This document shows, one piece after another, positions 63,005 through 64,000 of a stretch of DNA of 64,000 nucleotides. Position 1 is the stretch's first letter. Each line of letters begins with the position of its first letter. The position numbers were made by a program, and so were the translations under genes. Origin of the DNA: an uncultured Collinsella sp. (GTDB lineage: Bacteria > Actinomycetota > Coriobacteriia > Coriobacteriales > Coriobacteriaceae); assembly GCA_900540945.1 (NCBI GenBank), contig UQHQ01000006.1:1-64000 (forward strand), given 5' to 3'. Under the pieces are notes generated by a model, which searched no databases, was not told the DNA's origin, and saw only the letters and a list, made by a program, of their open reading frames with translations.

Positions 63005-63976
63005 TTACTGCTCGCTATTCGCAATCGCCTGGTCGATAAGCTTGTCGAGTGCTGCGCGCTGCTCGGCGGAGCTGATGGCTCCCACGATTGGATCCCCTAC
63101 GATGTTGCCGTTCTGATCGATGACATACGTTGTCGGGAACGAGAACAAATTTGACGTGAACTTACCGGCCTCGCTATCCGACTTGAACCAGATGTTCTTA
63201 TATGTCACGCCCTTCTTGCTCAGCACGTCCTTGGCATCTGCAATCTCGCCCTTGTTGCCATCGAGCGTAAAGGAATTGACGCCCACGACCTGGCCGCCCT
63301 TCTTGGCAAGCTCCTGATTCAGCTTCTCAAGGTCGCCCAGCTCGCCCACGCACGGCTTGCAAGTGGTGAACCAGAAGTTCATGACGGTGACCTTGTTCTT
63401 AGAGAACAGCTCGTCGCTGCTCACGTCGTTGCCATCCAGGTCTTTGCCCGTAAAGCTGGGGAACTTCGTCGCCTCGCTCGAAGCATTGGCACCAGCCGTC
63501 ATGCCAGCGGTCGAAGCGTCGACGCTCTCGCCTGCACTCGGCGTGCTTCCACAGCCGGGGAACTCCTTCTCCAGGCTCTCGAGCTTGTCCTCGATCTCCT
63601 TGATCTGCTGTGCACCGGCCTTGAGTGTCTTAAGCTCATCCGCCGTGAACTCATCCTTGGCGCCGTCGATGGTCTTGAGCAGAAAATCGCCGTAATTGCT
63701 GCCATCCTCAATCATTGCCGAGTCTTTATTTGCCGCATTGAATACCTTTTCCCACAGCGCGTTATCACTCGAAAAGATCTCGTTCTCCTTCTGCATGAGC
63801 TTCGCATACAGCTCGGCGGCCTCGTCGGCATTGGCCGGCTTCTGCGCAGTGAGTTCTGCGATCTTAGGATCGGAGCTCGCAGATTCGCTCGCATTGCCAC
63901 CGGGCGCCGAACATGCCACAAGGCATAAGGCCAATACCGGCACCATAAACAGGGCCGCAATCTTAGAAAGCTTCAT
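63005..63976 (-). CDS. TlpA/ResA-like thioredoxin-fold lipoprotein
   Basis: The 323-residue protein has a lipoprotein signal (lipobox LCLVAC, C22), a helical acidic middle (about 35-130), and a C-terminal redoxin domain with the active site CKPC (NFWFTTCKPCVGEL) and a cis-Pro region (FSFPTTYVID). It should act outside the membrane as a thiol-disulfide reductase. The ATG at 63,976 is chosen because GGAGG lies 7 nt upstream. An ATG two codons earlier is too close to the ribosome site. A partner CcdA or ABC-type membrane protein may lie beyond the window edge. Confidence 0.9.
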   Translation of the reverse strand: MKLSKIAALFMVPVLALCLVACSAPGGNASESASSDPKIAELTAQKPANADEAAELYAKLMQKENEIFSSDNALWEKVFNAANKDSAMIEDGSNYGDFLLKTIDGAKDEFTADELKTLKAGAQQIKEIEDKLESLEKEFPGCGSTPSAGESVDASTAGMTAGANASSEATKFPSFTGKDLDGNDVSSDELFSKNKVTVMNFWFTTCKPCVGELGDLEKLNQELAKKGGQVVGVNSFTLDGNKGEIADAKDVLSKKGVTYKNIWFKSDSEAGKFTSNLFSFPTTYVIDQNGNIVGDPIVGAISSAEQRAALDKLIDQAIANSEQ

Positions 63977-64000
63977 AGTCATTCCTCCGTTTTGTCGAAG

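Overview
The window is GC-rich, gene-dense chromosomal DNA with strong AAGGAGG-type ribosome sites. The gene set suggests a gut anaerobe of the Coriobacteriia, most likely Collinsella: a bile-salt-hydrolase-type enzyme, many EamA, MATE and ABC transporters, a sortase-like LAATG surface protein, TetM-like GTPases, and several families of dispersed intergenic palindromes. The taxon is inferred from gene content, not proven. No rRNA, tRNA or CRISPR-Cas genes were seen.

Layout. 0-9 kb: an HTH-aminotransferase fusion, a divergent LysR/EamA pair, a frameshifted kup, a bile salt hydrolase, a degenerate peptide deformylase and a purine permease. 9-16 kb: a beta-helix surface protein, an esterase, a broken uraA, a MetE-like methyltransferase with its probable LysR regulator, and a HAD phosphatase. 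16-18 kb: a TPP-riboswitch operon (thiM, thiamine-binding protein, thiE). 18-22 kb: patatin, flavodoxin-like reductase, ArsC-like protein, CobW GTPase and TrmL. 22.2-26.2 kb: an AT-richer island of unknown envelope proteins with a serine recombinase, bounded on both sides by hairpins of one family. 26-35 kb: UvrA2-like ATPase, AAA ATPase, TetM-like GTPase, RsmJ, RlmA and small membrane proteins. 35-43 kb: MATE, a second LysR/EamA pair, ung, SDR, VUT transporter and prfC. 43-49 kb: a regular repeat array, a GntR-ABC operon, EamA, ClC, LOG and a K+ channel. 49-64 kb: a hybrid histidine kinase, a PNPOx protein, a MalY-type lyase, TrmO, an HTH-zinc ribbon-TipAS fusion, glutaredoxin, Dus, a frameshifted membrane protein bracketed by palindromes, a MacB-like ABC transporter and a TlpA-like lipoprotein.

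Coherent units are the thiamine salvage operon (16.0-18.0 kb), the LysR-controlled methionine synthase-like gene (12.8-15.0 kb) and the YtrA-type GntR/ABC operon (43.6-45.6 kb). The most unusual DNA is the 43,242-43,535 array: eight copies of one 15-bp motif spaced 40 bp apart (first interval 39) in strictly alternating orientation. Next come two sets of 10-bp-period repeats (26,010-26,089 and 29,818-29,847), three 176-178-bp palindromic elements, and six hairpins that share a core but have different, self-complementary stems, five of which abut stop codons. At least three genes are broken (kup, uraA and the 58-kb membrane protein gene); two of these breaks look like single-base deletions and should be checked against raw reads.
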